A DNA stretch of 64,000 bases from Enterobacter pseudoroggenkampii (GCF_026420145.1 NZ_JAPMLV010000001.1:558001-622000); one strand, 5' to 3'. Numbered from the stretch's first letter, positions 1 to 10,868 are shown. Notes: a model not told the origin generated them from the sequence alone. A program made the numbers and translations.

Positions 1-488
1 AGCAGCTGCTGGAAGCCCGTTCGGCGGGCATGACGCAGCTTGACCACAGTGCGCCGCTTGATGAAACCACCAAAATGGGCACGGTCGGCGCGGTGGCGCT
101 GGATAAGGCCGGAAACCTCGCGGCGGCGACGTCAACGGGCGGGATGACCAACAAGCTGCCCGGACGCGTCGGCGATAGCCCGCTGCCGGGCGCCGGCTGC
201 TATGCCAATAACGCGACGGCGGCGGTGTCGTGTACCGGAACCGGGGAAGTATTTATTCGCGCCCTCGCGGCCTACGACATCACCGCGCTGATGGATTACG
301 GCGGCTTAAGCCTGAGCGAGGCCTGCGAGCGCGTGGTGATGGAAAAACTGCCTGCCCTGGGCGGCGTCGGCGGACTCATTGCGGTGGATCGTGAGGGCAA
401 CGTGGCACTGCCGTTCAACAGCGAAGGCATGTATCGCGCCTGGGGTTATGCCGGTGATGAACCGAGCACGGGCATCTATCGTGAATAA
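1..488 (+). CDS. iaaA: Isoaspartyl peptidase / L-asparaginase, 3' part
   Basis: This is the C-terminal part of an Ntn-hydrolase of the plant-type asparaginase family, which removes isoaspartyl residues from peptides. The 5' end lies outside the window; the reading frame is open from base 3. The autocleavage site that creates the beta subunit is visible: a Gly followed by Thr (codon at 81-83), continuing TVGAVALD, with the family's AAATSTGG stretch and the GDSPLPGAG segment after it. The gene ends 11 bases before gsiA. In E. coli iaaA is the first gene of the iaaA-gsiABCD operon, and the same spacing and order here support the name. Family assignment is secure; the alpha subunit cannot be judged. 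Confidence 0.93.
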   Translation, partial: QLLEARSAGMTQLDHSAPLDETTKMGTVGAVALDKAGNLAAATSTGGMTNKLPGRVGDSPLPGAGCYANNATAAVSCTGTGEVFIRALAAYDITALMDYGGLSLSEACERVVMEKLPALGGVGGLIAVDREGNVALPFNSEGMYRAWGYAGDEPSTGIYRE

Positions 489-499
489 GGGGGCAGCGC

Positions 500-2371
500 G
501 TGCCGCACAGTGAAGAACTGGACAACCGCGAAGTGCTGGCTGTCCATCAGCTCGATATTGCGTTTCAGGAAGAGCGGCAGTTCATTCCCGCAGTACAGAA
601 TTTATCGTTCACGCTCAGGCGCGGCGAGACGCTGGCGATTGTTGGCGAGTCCGGCTCCGGGAAATCGGTTACCGCACTGGCGCTGATGCGCCTGCTGGAA
701 CAGACGGGCGGGCAAATCAGCAGCGAGAAAATGCTCCTGCGCCGCCGCAATCGTCAGGTCATTGATTTAAATGAGCTAAGCGGTTCGCAGATGCAGAGCG
801 TGCGCGGGGCGGATATTGCGATGATCTTCCAGGAGCCAATGACCTCCCTGAACCCGGTGTTCCCGGTCGGGGAGCAAATTGCCGAGTCCATCCGCCTGCA
901 TCAGGGGCTGAGCGGCGATGAAGCGCTCAAAGAGGCCCGACGGATGCTGGAGCTGGTGCGCATTCCGGAGGCGCAGGCCATTCTGGGGCGCTATCCGCAT
1001 CAGCTTTCCGGCGGCATGCGCCAGCGGGTGATGATTGCCATGGCGCTCTCCTGCCGTCCCGCGGTGCTGATTGCCGACGAACCAACGACGGCGCTGGACG
1101 TGACGATTCAGGCGCAGATCCTGCAGCTCATCAAAGTCCTGCAGCAGGAGATGGAGATGGGGGTGATTTTCATCACCCACGATATGGGCGTGGTCGCCGA
1201 TATCGCCGATCGCGTACTGGTGATGCATAAGGGCAGCGCGGTGGAAACCGGCACGGTTGAGCAGATTTTTCACGCGCCCGTGCATCCTTACACCAAAGCG
1301 CTGCTGGCGGCGGTTCCGCGTCTGGGGGCGATGAACGGTAGCGATTTGCCGCGCCGCTTCCCCCTGATTTCTCTCGAGGCGTCTGAGCAGCAGGAGGATG
1401 AGCGCGAGCAGGACACCGTGGTGCCGGGTAAGCCCATTCTGGAAGTGCGCGATTTGGTCACCCGGTTTCCGCTGCGCAGCGGCGTACTGAACCGGGTGAA
1501 GCGCGAAGTGCATGCGGTGGAAAACGTCAGTTTCGATCTCTGGCCGGGCGAAACGCTGGCGCTGGTGGGGGAGTCCGGCTGCGGTAAATCCACCACCGGG
1601 CGTGCGTTGCTCCGTCTGGTGGAGTCACAGGAAGGCAGCATTACCTTTAACGGTGAGCGCATTGATACCCTTCCGGACAGCAGGCTGCAGGCGGTGCGGC
1701 GGGATATTCAGTTTATTTTCCAGGATCCGTATGCCTCCCTCGACCCGCGCCATACGGTGGGGTATTCGATCATGGAGCCGCTGCGGGTACATAACCTGCT
1801 CGACGGTGAAGCGGCACAGCGTCGCGTGGCCTGGCTGCTGGAGCGCGTCGGCCTGAAGCCGGAGCATGCCTGGCGTTATCCGCACGAGTTTTCCGGCGGA
1901 CAACGGCAGCGTATCTGCATCGCCCGCGCGCTGGCGCTAAACCCGAAAGTGGTGATTGCCGATGAGTCCGTCTCGGCGCTGGATGTCTCTATCCGGGCGC
2001 AGATCATCAACTTATTGCTGGATTTACAGCGGGATATGGGCATTGCCTTTCTGTTTATCTCGCACGACATGGCGGTGGTCGAGCGCATCAGCCATCGCGT
2101 GGCGGTGATGTTTATGGGGCAAATCGTGGAAATTGGGCCGCGAAGAGCGGTGTTTGAGAACCCACAGCATCCGTACACCCGCAAGCTCATCGCGGCGGTC
2201 CCGGTTGCCGATCCGGCGCATCGTCACGGCCAGCGCGTGCTGCTGCAGGATGAAATGCCGAGCAATATTCGTAAGCGTGGCGAGGCCGTGGAGCGCGTGA
2301 CGCTGCGCGAGGTCAGTCCGGGTCATTTCGTTGCTCCCCCGCGTCAGGACAATGCCTTTTCGCGGTTATAA
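500..2371 (+). CDS. gsiA: Glutathione/peptide ABC transporter, fused ATP-binding protein
   Basis: This is the double-ATPase subunit (623 aa, the usual length) of the GsiABCD glutathione importer. Two complete ABC cassettes are visible. The first has Walker A GESGSGKS near residue 49, signature LSGGMRQR near 168 and Walker B ending in IADEP. The second has Walker [10 protein letters not shown] near 356 and signature FSGGQRQR near 463. Each cassette ends in the oligopeptide-transporter C-terminal motif with HPYT. Translation probably starts at a GTG (500) close behind iaaA. It is followed by gsiB, gsiC and gsiD on the same strand with short gaps, consistent with one operon. Confidence 0.95.
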   Translation: MPHSEELDNREVLAVHQLDIAFQEERQFIPAVQNLSFTLRRGETLAIVGESGSGKSVTALALMRLLEQTGGQISSEKMLLRRRNRQVIDLNELSGSQMQSVRGADIAMIFQEPMTSLNPVFPVGEQIAESIRLHQGLSGDEALKEARRMLELVRIPEAQAILGRYPHQLSGGMRQRVMIAMALSCRPAVLIADEPTTALDVTIQAQILQLIKVLQQEMEMGVIFITHDMGVVADIADRVLVMHKGSAVETGTVEQIFHAPVHPYTKALLAAVPRLGAMNGSDLPRRFPLISLEASEQQEDEREQDTVVPGKPILEVRDLVTRFPLRSGVLNRVKREVHAVENVSFDLWPGETLALVGESGCGKSTTGRALLRLVESQEGSITFNGERIDTLPDSRLQAVRRDIQFIFQDPYASLDPRHTVGYSIMEPLRVHNLLDGEAAQRRVAWLLERVGLKPEHAWRYPHEFSGGQRQRICIARALALNPKVVIADESVSALDVSIRAQIINLLLDLQRDMGIAFLFISHDMAVVERISHRVAVMFMGQIVEIGPRRAVFENPQHPYTRKLIAAVPVADPAHRHGQRVLLQDEMPSNIRKRGEAVERVTLREVSPGHFVAPPRQDNAFSRL

Positions 2372-2394
2372 CTTTCAACAGGCAGGAGAACACA

Positions 2395-3933
2395 ATGGTT
2401 ACATTTGTAGCGCGTAGATGGTTGTTAGCCGCGAGCGTGACGGCAGCCCTGGCCGCTGCCCCCGCGTTCGCTGCCAAAGATGTGGTGGTTGCCGTCGGCT
2501 CTAATTTCACCACGCTCGATCCGTATGACGCCAACGACACGCTCTCTCAGGCGGTGGCGAAATCGTTCTACCAGGGCCTGTTTGGCCTGGATAAAGAGAT
2601 GAAGCTCAAAAACGTGCTGGCGGAGGGGTACACCGTGTCCGACGACGGACTGGTGTATACCATCAAGCTCAGGACCGGCGTGAAGTTCCAGGATGGGACA
2701 GATTTCAATGCGGAGGCGGTGAAGGTTAACCTCGATCGCGCCAGCAATCCGGAAAATAGCCTCAAGCGCTATAACCTGTATAAAAATATCGCCAGCACCG
2801 AGGTGGTCGACCCGGCAACGGTAAAAATCACCCTGAAAGAGCCGTTCTCCGCGTTTATCAATATTCTGGCGCATCCGGCAACGGCGATGATTTCCCCTGC
2901 CGCGCTGAAGAAATACGGCAAGGAGATCGGCTTCCACCCTGTTGGCACCGGTCCGTACGAGCTGCTCACCTGGAACCAGACCGATTTTGTGAAGGTGAAG
3001 AAATTCGCCGGATACTGGCAGCAGGGGCTGCCGAAGCTCGATACCATCACCTGGCGCCCGGTGGTGGACAACAACACCCGCGCGGCGATGCTGCAAACCG
3101 GCGAGGCGCAGTTTGCCTTCCCGATCCCGTATGAGCAGGCCGCCATTCTGCAGAAAAACAGCAAGCTGGAGCTGGTCGCCAGCCCGTCGATCATGCAGCG
3201 TTACATCAGCATGAACGTCACGCAAAAGCCGTTCGATAACCCGAAGGTGCGTGAGGCCATCAACTACGCCATTAACCGTCAGGCGCTGGTGAAGGTCGCC
3301 TTTGCGGGCTATGCCACTCCGGCCACCGGCGTGCTGCCGCCGGCTATCGCCTATGCGCAAAGCTATCAGCCGTGGCCGTACGATCCGGCCAAAGCGCGCG
3401 AGCTGCTGAAAGAGGCGGGCTTCCCGAACGGCTTCAGCACCACGCTGTGGTCCTCGCATAATCACAGTACCGCTCAGAAGGTGCTGCAGTTTACCCAGCA
3501 GCAGCTGGCACAGGTGGGGATTAAGGCGCAGGTGACCGCGATGGATGCCGGACAGCGTGCGGCAGAGGTGGAGGGCAAAGGGCAGAAAGAGAGCGGGGTG
3601 CGGATGTTCTATACCGGCTGGTCGGCCTCGACCGGTGAAGCAGACTGGGCGCTGTCGCCGCTGTTTGCCTCGCAGAACTGGCCGCCAACCCTGTTCAACA
3701 CCGCGTTTTACAGCAATCCGCAGGTGGATAAAGACCTGGCCGATGCCCTGAAAACCACCAAACCGGAAGAGAAAGCGCGTCTCTACAAGGACGCGCAGGA
3801 CATCATCTGGAAAGAGTCGCCGTGGGTGCCGCTGGTGGTGGAGAAACTGGTGTCAGCCCATAATAAAGCGTTGACCGGGTTCTACATTATGCCGGATACG
3901 GGCTTTAGCTTTGACGATGCGGATTTAAAATAA
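2395..3933 (+). CDS. gsiB: Glutathione-binding periplasmic protein
   Basis: This is the periplasmic solute-binding subunit (512 aa) of the glutathione importer, family SBP_bac_5. The N-terminus has a basic stretch and a hydrophobic core ending APAFAAKD, a signal peptide cut near residue 26. The conserved SBP_bac_5 segment around [10 protein letters not shown] is present. A GGCAGGAG ribosome-binding site lies just upstream of the ATG. It sits between gsiA and gsiC, 23 bases after gsiA. The family is also known to bind other peptides, so glutathione specificity rests on synteny and overall similarity. Confidence 0.95.
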   Translation: MVTFVARRWLLAASVTAALAAAPAFAAKDVVVAVGSNFTTLDPYDANDTLSQAVAKSFYQGLFGLDKEMKLKNVLAEGYTVSDDGLVYTIKLRTGVKFQDGTDFNAEAVKVNLDRASNPENSLKRYNLYKNIASTEVVDPATVKITLKEPFSAFINILAHPATAMISPAALKKYGKEIGFHPVGTGPYELLTWNQTDFVKVKKFAGYWQQGLPKLDTITWRPVVDNNTRAAMLQTGEAQFAFPIPYEQAAILQKNSKLELVASPSIMQRYISMNVTQKPFDNPKVREAINYAINRQALVKVAFAGYATPATGVLPPAIAYAQSYQPWPYDPAKARELLKEAGFPNGFSTTLWSSHNHSTAQKVLQFTQQQLAQVGIKAQVTAMDAGQRAAEVEGKGQKESGVRMFYTGWSASTGEADWALSPLFASQNWPPTLFNTAFYSNPQVDKDLADALKTTKPEEKARLYKDAQDIIWKESPWVPLVVEKLVSAHNKALTGFYIMPDTGFSFDDADLK

Positions 3934-3938
3934 ACCTC

Positions 3939-4859
3939 ATGCTGAATTATGTGTGTAAACGCCTGCTGGGGCTTATCCCGACGCTGCTGATTGTGGCGAT
4001 CCTGGTGTTTCTGTTTGTCCATATGCTGCCGGGCGATCCGGCGCGTCTGGTTGCCGGGCCTGAAGCGGATGCCACCGTCATTGAGCTGGTGCGTAAGCAG
4101 CTTGGCCTCGACCAGCCGCTGTATATGCAGTTCATCCATTATATCTGCAACGTTCTGCAGGGCGATTTTGGTATCTCGATGGTATCGCGCCGTCCGGTGT
4201 CGGAGGAGATTGCCAGCCGCTTTATGCCGACGTTCTGGTTAACGATTGCCAGTATGAGCTGGGCGGTCGTGTTTGGGCTGGGCGCCGGGATTGTCGCGGC
4301 CGTCTGGCGCAACCGCTGGCCGGACAAGCTCGGCATGGCGCTGGCGGTGACCGGCATCTCCTTCCCGGCGTTCGCGCTGGGGATGCTGCTGATGCAGATC
4401 TTCTCCGTCGAACTGGGCTGGCTGCCGACCGTCGGGGCCGATACCTGGAAGCATTACATTCTGCCTTCCATGACGCTTGGGGCTGCCGTGTCGGCGGTGA
4501 TGGCCCGCTTTACCCGCGCCTCGTTCGTTGACGTACTGAGCGAAGATTATATTCGCACCGCGCGGGCGAAAGGGGTCAGCGAGAAGTGGGTCATTCTCAA
4601 GCACGGGTTCCGCAATGCGATGATCCCGGTTGTGACGATGATGGGACTGCAGTTTGGCTTCCTGCTGGGCGGCTCTATCGTGGTGGAAAAGGTCTTCAAC
4701 TGGCCGGGGCTGGGACGCCTGCTGGTCGATTCCGTCGAGATGCGCGACTACCCGGTGATTCAGGCGGAAGTCCTGCTTTTCTCGCTGGAGTTTATTCTTA
4801 TCAACTTAGTGGTGGACGTGCTCTATGCCGCCATTAACCCGGCCATCAGGTACAAGTAA
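3939..4859 (+). CDS. gsiC: Glutathione ABC transporter permease
   Basis: This is the first inner-membrane permease (306 aa) of the Gsi importer. The N-terminal helix is followed by several further hydrophobic segments. The cytoplasmic EAA-type loop ([16 protein letters not shown] and following) near residues 200-220 contacts the ATPase. The start is 5 bases after the gsiB stop, and the gene ends directly before gsiD, which suggests tight translational coupling. DppB-like permeases look similar; the neighbours decide the name. Confidence 0.95.
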   Translation: MLNYVCKRLLGLIPTLLIVAILVFLFVHMLPGDPARLVAGPEADATVIELVRKQLGLDQPLYMQFIHYICNVLQGDFGISMVSRRPVSEEIASRFMPTFWLTIASMSWAVVFGLGAGIVAAVWRNRWPDKLGMALAVTGISFPAFALGMLLMQIFSVELGWLPTVGADTWKHYILPSMTLGAAVSAVMARFTRASFVDVLSEDYIRTARAKGVSEKWVILKHGFRNAMIPVVTMMGLQFGFLLGGSIVVEKVFNWPGLGRLLVDSVEMRDYPVIQAEVLLFSLEFILINLVVDVLYAAINPAIRYK

Positions 4860-4860
4860 G

Positions 4861-5772
4861 ATGCGATTGTTGAACTGGCGACGTCAGGCCGTTTTAAACG
4901 CGATGCCGGGGCTAAAACCGGACCACGTCCGCACCCCGTGGTCTGAATTCTGGCGGCGTTTTCGCCGTCAGCCGGTCGCGATGACCGCGGGGCTGTTTGT
5001 GCTGCTGCTGATTGCGGTGGCGGTGATTGCGCCGTGGGTGGCGCCGTTTGATGCGGAAAACTATTTTGACTACGACCGTCTGAACGACGGACCGTCGATG
5101 CTGCACTGGTTCGGCGTGGACTCCCTCGGGCGCGATATCTTTAGCCGCGTGCTGGTGGGGGCGCAGATCTCGCTTGCCGCCGGGGTGTTCGCGGTGCTGA
5201 TTGGCGCGGCCATCGGTACCGTGCTGGGTCTCGTTGCCGGGTATTACGAAGGCTGGTGGGATCGCATCATCATGCGCATCTGCGACGTGCTGTTTGCTTT
5301 TCCCGGCATTTTGCTGGCGATTGCCGTGGTGGCGATCATGGGCAGCGGCATGGCAAACGTCATCATTGCGGTCGCGGTGTTTTCGATTCCGGCGTTTGCT
5401 CGTCTTGTCCGCGGCAACACGCTGGTGCTGAAACAACAGACCTTTATCGAGTCGGCCCGCAGTATGGGGGCCAGCGACGCCACCATTCTCTTCAGCCATA
5501 TTCTGCCGGGGACGGTGTCGTCCATCGTGGTCTATTTCACCATGCGTATCGGCGTGTCGATTATCTCGGCGGCCAGCCTGTCGTTTCTGGGGTTAGGGGC
5601 TCAGCCTCCAACGCCGGAGTGGGGCGCGATGCTGAACGAGGCGAGGGCAGATATGGTGATTGCCCCGCACGTGGCGATCTTCCCAAGTCTGGCGATTTTC
5701 CTGACCGTGCTGGCGTTTAATCTGCTGGGGGACGGGCTGCGCGACGCGCTGGATCCGAGGATTAAGGGGTAG
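4861..5772 (+). CDS. gsiD: Glutathione ABC transporter permease
   Basis: This is the second permease (303 aa) of the Gsi importer. It has the long N-terminal OppC-type region, six predicted membrane helices and the EAA loop ([16 protein letters not shown]). The ATG at 4861 follows the gsiC stop by one base and gives the same N-terminus (MRLLNWRRQ) as the E. coli protein; an upstream in-frame ATG inside gsiC is less likely. It is the last gene of the operon. In E. coli K-12 the genes pdeI and dgcI follow; here only about 60 bases with a REP-like repeat separate it from rimO on the other strand. Confidence 0.95.
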   Translation: MRLLNWRRQAVLNAMPGLKPDHVRTPWSEFWRRFRRQPVAMTAGLFVLLLIAVAVIAPWVAPFDAENYFDYDRLNDGPSMLHWFGVDSLGRDIFSRVLVGAQISLAAGVFAVLIGAAIGTVLGLVAGYYEGWWDRIIMRICDVLFAFPGILLAIAVVAIMGSGMANVIIAVAVFSIPAFARLVRGNTLVLKQQTFIESARSMGASDATILFSHILPGTVSSIVVYFTMRIGVSIISAASLSFLGLGAQPPTPEWGAMLNEARADMVIAPHVAIFPSLAIFLTVLAFNLLGDGLRDALDPRIKG

Positions 5773-5785
5773 TGCTGTGAAATGT

Positions 5786-5813
5786 GCCGGGTGGCGGCTA
5801 CGCCTTACCCGGC
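5786..5813. repeat. REP-like palindrome between gsiD and rimO
   Basis: An imperfect palindrome begins GCCGGGTGGCGGCT and ends TTACCCGGC, the enterobacterial REP type. It lies between the convergent gsiD and rimO and could act as a bidirectional mRNA 3' end. Close copies are at 35833-35897 and 61287-61324. Confidence 0.8.
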
Positions 5814-5831
5814 CTACTACAGAGGGGGAGA

Positions 5832-7157
5832 TTAAACCCGGCTACCCCACAGGTCATACTCATCCGCGTTTTCAACCTTCACGCGAATAATATCACCCGG
5901 CTTAACGCTGGTTTCGCCGTTCAGGTACACCGCACCGTCGATTTCAGGGGCGTCCGCCATGCTGCGGCCAATCGCGCCTTCTTCATCCACTTCGTCGATG
6001 ATAACCATAATCTCGCGGCCCACTTTTTCCTGCAGACGTTCAGCAGAGATCTGCTGCTGCAGCTGCATGAAGCGGTTCCAGCGCTCCTCTTTCACCTCTT
6101 CCGGCACCTGGTCCGCCAGCTCGTTGGCGGTTGCGCCTTCTACCGGGCTGTACTTGAAGCAGCCGACACGGTCCAGACGTGCTTCTTTCAGGAAGTCGAG
6201 CAGCATCTGGAAGTCTTCTTCGGTTTCACCCGGGAAGCCGACGATGAAGGTGGATCGCAGGGTCAGATCCGGGCAGATCTCGCGCCACTGCTTGATGCGC
6301 GCCAGCTGGCGGTCAACGGAGCCAGGACGCTTCATCAGCTTCAGAATGCGCGGGCTGGCGTGCTGCAGCGGGATATCCAGGTACGGCAGAATCTTGCCTT
6401 CCGCCATCAGCGGGATCACGTCGTCAACGTGCGGGTACGGGTAGACGTAGTGCAGACGCGTCCAGATACCGAGTTTGGACAGCTGCTCGCACAGGCCCAC
6501 CATGCTGGTTTTCACCGGCTCGCCGTTGTGGAAACCGGAGCGATGTTTGACGTCTACGCCGTAGGCCGAGGTGTCCTGGGAGATGACCAGCAGCTCCTTC
6601 ACGCCCGCGTCGGCCAGACGTTTGGCTTCCGCCAGCACTTCACCAATGGGACGGCTCACCAGATCGCCACGCATGGACGGAATGATGCAGAAGGTGCAGC
6701 GATGGTTGCAGCCTTCGGAAATTTTTAAGTAAGCATAGTGGCGCGGCGTCAGCTTCACGCCCTGTTCCGGCACCAGGCTTAGGAACGGGTTGTGTTTGGG
6801 TTTTGGCACGTAGTGATGAACATGTTGCAGCACCTGCTCGTAGCTGTGCGGGCCGGTGATCTCCAGCACCTTCGGGTGTACTTCGCGGATCTGGTCTTCT
6901 TTCGCGCCCAGACAGCCGGTCACGATCACTTTGCCGTTTTCCGTCAGGGCTTCACCGATGGCTTCCAGTGACTCCTGAACCGCGCTGTCGATAAACCCGC
7001 AGGTGTTAACGATCACCATATCGGCGTTGTCGTAGCTTGGCACCACGTCATAGCCCTCGGTGCGCAGTTCGGTCAGGATGCGTTCTGAATCCACCAGGTT
7101 TTTCGGGCAGCCCAGGGAGACGAAGCCGATTTTCGGCTGGTGCGTAACATTGCTCAT
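5832..7157 (-). CDS. rimO: Ribosomal protein S12 methylthiotransferase
   Basis: This is a radical-SAM enzyme that methylthiolates Asp88 of ribosomal protein S12; the length (441 aa) equals that of E. coli RimO. The order is an N-terminal UPF0004 domain with SLGCPKN and NTCGF holding cluster cysteines, a radical-SAM CxxxCxxC motif (CNHRCTFC) near residue 150, and a C-terminal TRAM domain. It stands alone on the minus strand, convergent with gsiD. MiaB is the closest paralogue, but the N-terminus and TRAM end match RimO. Confidence 0.97.
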   Translation of the reverse strand: MSNVTHQPKIGFVSLGCPKNLVDSERILTELRTEGYDVVPSYDNADMVIVNTCGFIDSAVQESLEAIGEALTENGKVIVTGCLGAKEDQIREVHPKVLEITGPHSYEQVLQHVHHYVPKPKHNPFLSLVPEQGVKLTPRHYAYLKISEGCNHRCTFCIIPSMRGDLVSRPIGEVLAEAKRLADAGVKELLVISQDTSAYGVDVKHRSGFHNGEPVKTSMVGLCEQLSKLGIWTRLHYVYPYPHVDDVIPLMAEGKILPYLDIPLQHASPRILKLMKRPGSVDRQLARIKQWREICPDLTLRSTFIVGFPGETEEDFQMLLDFLKEARLDRVGCFKYSPVEGATANELADQVPEEVKEERWNRFMQLQQQISAERLQEKVGREIMVIIDEVDEEGAIGRSMADAPEIDGAVYLNGETSVKPGDIIRVKVENADEYDLWGSRV

Positions 7158-7377
7158 AGGTTAAAAATTCATCAATTATGGAGTTATCAGGGCGGGATTT
7201 TACAGCGTATCGCGGGGGATTTATACAGGTCTGTGGCGATCTCAGCAGGTTTGGATCAACCGCTTTGCTTAGCAACACTGTTTAGAATTACTTATCCCGG
7301 CTTTAAGCGATGCTAATTGGCTAATAAATCATCAAAAGATATCTTTCACCCTGTCAACATGACTTGTGAGATCCTTA

Positions 7378-7548
7378 ATGAAAGATATGTATGTCCAGTC
7401 CAAAGTCGCTATGGCTAAAACCCTTTATGCGCACGGCGTCAAGCTAACCGATATTGCTGTCGCAACAGGGCTAAATCCGCGAAAAATTAAATCAGAACTG
7501 AAACGCGCCGCTAAGTTGTCGGGACCAGCAGGTCATCCAGCACAGTAG
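7378..7548 (+). CDS. Small helix-turn-helix-like protein, unknown
   Basis: This is a short open frame of about 56 codons from the ATG at 7378; an in-frame GTG at 7366 and ATG at 7387 are alternatives. The protein is basic, and the segment around LTDIAVATGLNPRKIKSEL reads like a helix-turn-helix of the kind found in small phage or recombinase-associated DNA-binding proteins. The 3' end overlaps that of the convergent LysR gene by 38 bases. It is absent at this place in E. coli K-12. No function is recognised, and coding status is uncertain because of the small size and the lack of a clear ribosome-binding site. Confidence 0.4.
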   Translation: MKDMYVQSKVAMAKTLYAHGVKLTDIAVATGLNPRKIKSELKRAAKLSGPAGHPAQ

Positions 7549-8461
7549 AGAGCAATTTATTGCTCTCTTTTCGGTATGAGGAGTAAGTGCTGAATTTCGG
7601 TAACGGGAACGGGGTGCCAACTCGTCTGAGCTTGTACATCTCTGAGTAAGTGGCAAAGGCGCGCTCGGGAATAATCCCCAGACATGGAGTTTTGGCGATA
7701 ATGATTAGAATGGAAGCAAACGAGGTGGTGAGTAAACAGCGTTCGCTGGAGCGGAATTTTTTATCAGCGATGCTGCGGTAATAAATAATTTTTTCGTTTT
7801 TAGTGTTATAGCCCACCAGGCTGGCATTTCTGAACAGCTCTTCATCGATAGTACTGCCATAAAGCGGGTTATCCTGCGCGGCGACAAGCACCAGGTCTAT
7901 ATCGCACACCTTCTGACATCGGATGTTGCTGTTTTCCACTGAGAACGTAGAGAACACCACATCAGCCTGACGCATGTTCAGCAGTTCAGTGGTTTTTTGT
8001 TCATTCAGGTCTTCAGTGCGATGCAGCAGACTAATGTCTGAATTCGTTTCAAGGAGCTTTTCCGTTAATTCCGGCACCACCAGCGGAGAAATAAAGGATT
8101 CTGTATAAAGCGTCACGCGCTTCTTACGTGAGGGGACTGAGTCAGGCAGAAGGGTGGAGAGCTTATCGATTATCGAGATTGTATTATCGTAAAGCTCATC
8201 TGAAAACACCGTCGGCAGCAGGATGTTGCCGCTGCGGACAAAGAGGTTGTCCCCCATCATTTCACGCAGTTTTCGCAGCGACTGGCTGACAGCAGAAGCG
8301 GATATGTCCAGCATATCGGCAACCTTAGAAATGCTTCCTACGCTATAGATTAAGCAAAAGATGGTGAGAAGATTCAGGTCTACCTTAGAGAGAGAACATA
8401 TTTTTTCAGACACCGGGAGTGCTGCCATACTCACCTCTGCGAGTGCGATTTTGCAAGCCAT
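7511..8461 (-). CDS. LysR-family transcriptional regulator
   Basis: This is a LysR-type regulator of up to 316 aa. The winged-helix N-terminus is clear (DLNLLTIFCLIYSVGSISKV, then ISASAVSQSLRKLRE), followed by a substrate-binding-like effector domain. An internal ATG at 8428 (MAALPVSEK) gives 305 aa and is an equally reasonable start. The N-terminal pattern resembles the LeuO/YbdO branch rather than the CysB/BenM types. It lies between rimO and bssR, where K-12 has no gene, and its codons are more AT-rich than those of its neighbours, suggesting a later acquisition. No target operon is adjacent on the divergent side other than bssR. Confidence 0.85.
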   Translation of the reverse strand: MACKIALAEVSMAALPVSEKICSLSKVDLNLLTIFCLIYSVGSISKVADMLDISASAVSQSLRKLREMMGDNLFVRSGNILLPTVFSDELYDNTISIIDKLSTLLPDSVPSRKKRVTLYTESFISPLVVPELTEKLLETNSDISLLHRTEDLNEQKTTELLNMRQADVVFSTFSVENSNIRCQKVCDIDLVLVAAQDNPLYGSTIDEELFRNASLVGYNTKNEKIIYYRSIADKKFRSSERCLLTTSFASILIIIAKTPCLGIIPERAFATYSEMYKLRRVGTPFPLPKFSTYSSYRKESNKLLSTVLDDLLVPTT

Positions 8462-8632
8462 TCAGCCTAATAAAAAAGTAGCATAGCTCCCCGGAACGCG
8501 CTTCGCTGCGCGTGAGGTTGTAACATTGTAAATTATGTTAATCAGTTAATAAAAATTGATCCCAGGCATTAAACTGTACAAAAAATGAACTTATCCTGAC
8601 TATGCACCATGGCTGACAGAGGAGGAAAGAGC

Positions 8633-9016
8633 ATGACCGTTGACAGACTGAAACGCGATCTGCTGAACAAGCTGATCAACGCCCGAATCGACCTGGCCGC
8701 GTACCTGCAGTTGAGGAAGGCAAAAGGGTATATGTCAGTCAGCGAAAGCGAACATCTGCGTGATAACCTGTTTGAACTGTGTAATTTCATGCGTGAAAAA
8801 GCACCGACCCTGAAGGCGAACGGCGGCGAAAGTGAAGAAATAGCGCTGCGCCGCGCCGCCGAGGTGCTCTCCATTGCAGGGGTGTGTCTGATGAACGGAC
8901 GCCACGACTGCCCGAACTTTATCGCCGTAAACGCGGAGAAGCTTGAAAACTGCCTGACAACGCTCTCTCTATGCATCATGTGTCTGAACGAGCACAAACA
9001 GCTTGAACAGCACTGA
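8633..9016 (+). CDS. bssR: Biofilm regulator BssR
   Basis: This 127-aa protein is homologous to E. coli BssR (YliH), a small regulator affecting biofilm formation and indole/AI-2 responses. The most conserved stretches are DLAAYLQLRKAKGYMSVSES near residues 17-36 and the C-terminal VNAEKLENCL. The ATG at 8633 is chosen because a GAGGAGG ribosome-binding site ends 7-8 bases upstream; an in-frame ATG at 8609 lacks one. The middle third is divergent from the E. coli protein. Mechanism is unknown in the family. Confidence 0.9.
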   Translation: MTVDRLKRDLLNKLINARIDLAAYLQLRKAKGYMSVSESEHLRDNLFELCNFMREKAPTLKANGGESEEIALRRAAEVLSIAGVCLMNGRHDCPNFIAVNAEKLENCLTTLSLCIMCLNEHKQLEQH

Positions 9017-9020
9017 TCCC

Positions 9021-9046
9021 GGGGGAGGCAACTCCCCCTTCTGATT
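9021..9046 (+). terminator. Probable terminator of bssR
   Basis: A seven-base-pair GC stem (GGGGGAG / CTCCCCC) with a four-base loop lies just after bssR, followed by a weakly T-rich TTCTGATT. It is plausible as a Rho-independent terminator although the T tract is poor. Confidence 0.55.
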
Positions 9047-9122
9047 AAGCTTTTGTAAAAGTGGTAACGCGCCCGGATGCAGTGGCTAACCTTTATGCCA
9101 TATGCCGATAAAGGAGCGCGTT

Positions 9123-10241
9123 ATGCCTCGATCCTCGCTAACTTCCCTGCCTGCGTTGTTCATTCCGTTTTCGCTTCTTGCTGCCCCAGAGGCGGTCAAG
9201 GTCGAGGTATTGCAAAATAAACTCGATCACCCCTGGTCTCTGGCGTTTCTGCCGGACAATCAAGGCCTGCTGGTAACCCTGAAGGACGGTCAGCTCAAAC
9301 GCTGGCAGGCCGGAAAAGGGTTGTCCGATCCGATTATCGGCGTGCCGAAGGTCTGGGCAAACGGTCAGGGAGGATTGCTGGACGTGGTCCTCGCCCCGGA
9401 TTTTGAAAAATCGCGCCGCGTCTGGCTGAGCTTCGCCGAAGCAGGGAGTGATGGCAAAGCCGGAACGGCGGTGGGCTATGGCCGGCTAAGCGACGATTTT
9501 ACGCGTATTGAAGCCTTCCAGGTGGTGTTCCGCCAGATGCCGAAACTCTCCACCGGGAACCATTTTGGTGGACGACTGGTGTTTGACGGCAAAGGTTCTC
9601 TCTTTATCGGACTCGGCGAGAACAACCGGCGTCCGACGGCGCAGGATCTGGATAAATTGCAGGGTAAAGTGGTGCGCCTCACCGAAGACGGGAAAGTCCC
9701 GTCGGATAACCCCTTTGTGAAGACCCCCGGCGCGCGGCCCGAAATCTGGTCTTACGGCATTCGCAACCCGCAGGGGATGGCGATGAATCCCTGGAGCGAC
9801 ACGCTGTGGCTGAACGAGCACGGACCGCGCGGCGGGGATGAGATCAACATCCCGGAGAAGGGTAAGAACTACGGCTGGCCGCTGGCGACGCACGGCATTA
9901 ACTACAGCGGCCTGAAAATACCGGAAGCCAAAGGCGAGCACGTTGAGGGTACCGAGAAGCCGCTGTTCGTCTGGAAGGTCTCACCCGCGGTGAGCGGCAT
10001 GGCGTTCTACAACAGCGACGTTTTCCCGCAGTGGCAAAACAAACTCTTTATTGGGGCGCTGAAGGAGAAGGACGTGATCGTGCTGAGCGTGGAGGGAAAC
10101 AAGGTGACGGAGGACGGGCGCATTCTGGGCGACCGGGACCAGCGTATTCGCGATGTGCGGGTCGGGCCGGATGGGTATCTGTATGTCCTGACCGACGAGA
10201 CGGACGGGCAGCTGTTGAAAGTCAGCCCGTCCGGAGCGTAA
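9123..10241 (+). CDS. yliI: PQQ-dependent aldose sugar dehydrogenase
   Basis: This is a soluble periplasmic glucose/sorbosone-dehydrogenase-type beta-propeller (372 aa) that oxidises aldose sugars with PQQ. A hydrophobic N-terminus ending LLAAPEAV is a signal peptide. Family motifs LDHPWSLAFLPD, TGNHFGGRLVFDGKG, GENNRRPTAQDLDKLQGK and SYGIRNPQGMAMNP are all visible. An AAAGGAGCG ribosome-binding site supports the ATG at 9123 rather than the in-frame one at 9102. The stop codon directly abuts that of the convergent gstB with no base between. No PQQ-synthesis genes are in the window. Confidence 0.93.
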   Translation: MPRSSLTSLPALFIPFSLLAAPEAVKVEVLQNKLDHPWSLAFLPDNQGLLVTLKDGQLKRWQAGKGLSDPIIGVPKVWANGQGGLLDVVLAPDFEKSRRVWLSFAEAGSDGKAGTAVGYGRLSDDFTRIEAFQVVFRQMPKLSTGNHFGGRLVFDGKGSLFIGLGENNRRPTAQDLDKLQGKVVRLTEDGKVPSDNPFVKTPGARPEIWSYGIRNPQGMAMNPWSDTLWLNEHGPRGGDEINIPEKGKNYGWPLATHGINYSGLKIPEAKGEHVEGTEKPLFVWKVSPAVSGMAFYNSDVFPQWQNKLFIGALKEKDVIVLSVEGNKVTEDGRILGDRDQRIRDVRVGPDGYLYVLTDETDGQLLKVSPSGA

Positions 10242-10868
10242 TCAGGTGACCGGGATCATCACCACGTTGCGGTACGCCGGGCGATCGCTCAGCTGTTTAA
10301 GCCAACGCTCAAGGTGAGGGCGCGGCGTCCACTTCAGGCCCATGTTGGTCAGGTTCCAGACAAACGGCGCCACGGCGATATCGCCTGTGCCGAACGCCTC
10401 GCCGGAGAACCAGGCGTGCTTCGCCAGCTCGTCATCCATCATCGCAAACAGATTTTCGCAGGCATCCTGCGCGGCGTGAATTGCGGGATAGTCACGTTCA
10501 GCTTCCGGCGTGCGGATAAGCCCCATCAGGATCACGCGGTGGGTCGGGGATAACGTCTGGTTTGCCCAGTCCATCCACTTTTCGCCCTGAGCGCGTCGGG
10601 CGGGGTTTTCAACCCACAGGCGGCCCTGACCGTACTGCGCGGCGAGGTAACGCACAATGGTGTTGGACTCCCATAGCGTCGCGTCTGTTTCATCATCGCG
10701 CAGCAGCGGCACCAGGCCGTTCGGGTTCATGGCCAGATAGTCGGCCTCTTTGTTTACGCCGAACGACATGCCAGCCATGATTTGATTGAACGGTAAATCC
10801 AGCTCTTCCAGCGTCCAGAGCACTTTCTTAACGTTGGTCGAATTATTTCTGCCCCACAGCGTAATCAT
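10242..10868 (-). CDS. gstB: Glutathione S-transferase
   Basis: This is a 208-aa glutathione transferase homologous to E. coli GstB. It has an N-terminal thioredoxin-like domain ([40 protein letters not shown]) and an all-helical C-terminal domain. The ATG at 10868 reproduces the E. coli N-terminus; an upstream in-frame start at 10931 would add unsupported residues. E. coli GstB is linked to bromoacetate detoxification, but the substrate here is not known. Confidence 0.94.
   Translation of the reverse strand: MITLWGRNNSTNVKKVLWTLEELDLPFNQIMAGMSFGVNKEADYLAMNPNGLVPLLRDDETDATLWESNTIVRYLAAQYGQGRLWVENPARRAQGEKWMDWANQTLSPTHRVILMGLIRTPEAERDYPAIHAAQDACENLFAMMDDELAKHAWFSGEAFGTGDIAVAPFVWNLTNMGLKWTPRPHLERWLKQLSDRPAYRNVVMIPVT

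Noticed and set aside
5784..6728. A 314-codon plus-strand frame opposite rimO
   Set aside because: It starts in a REP sequence and is antisense to the conserved radical-SAM gene.
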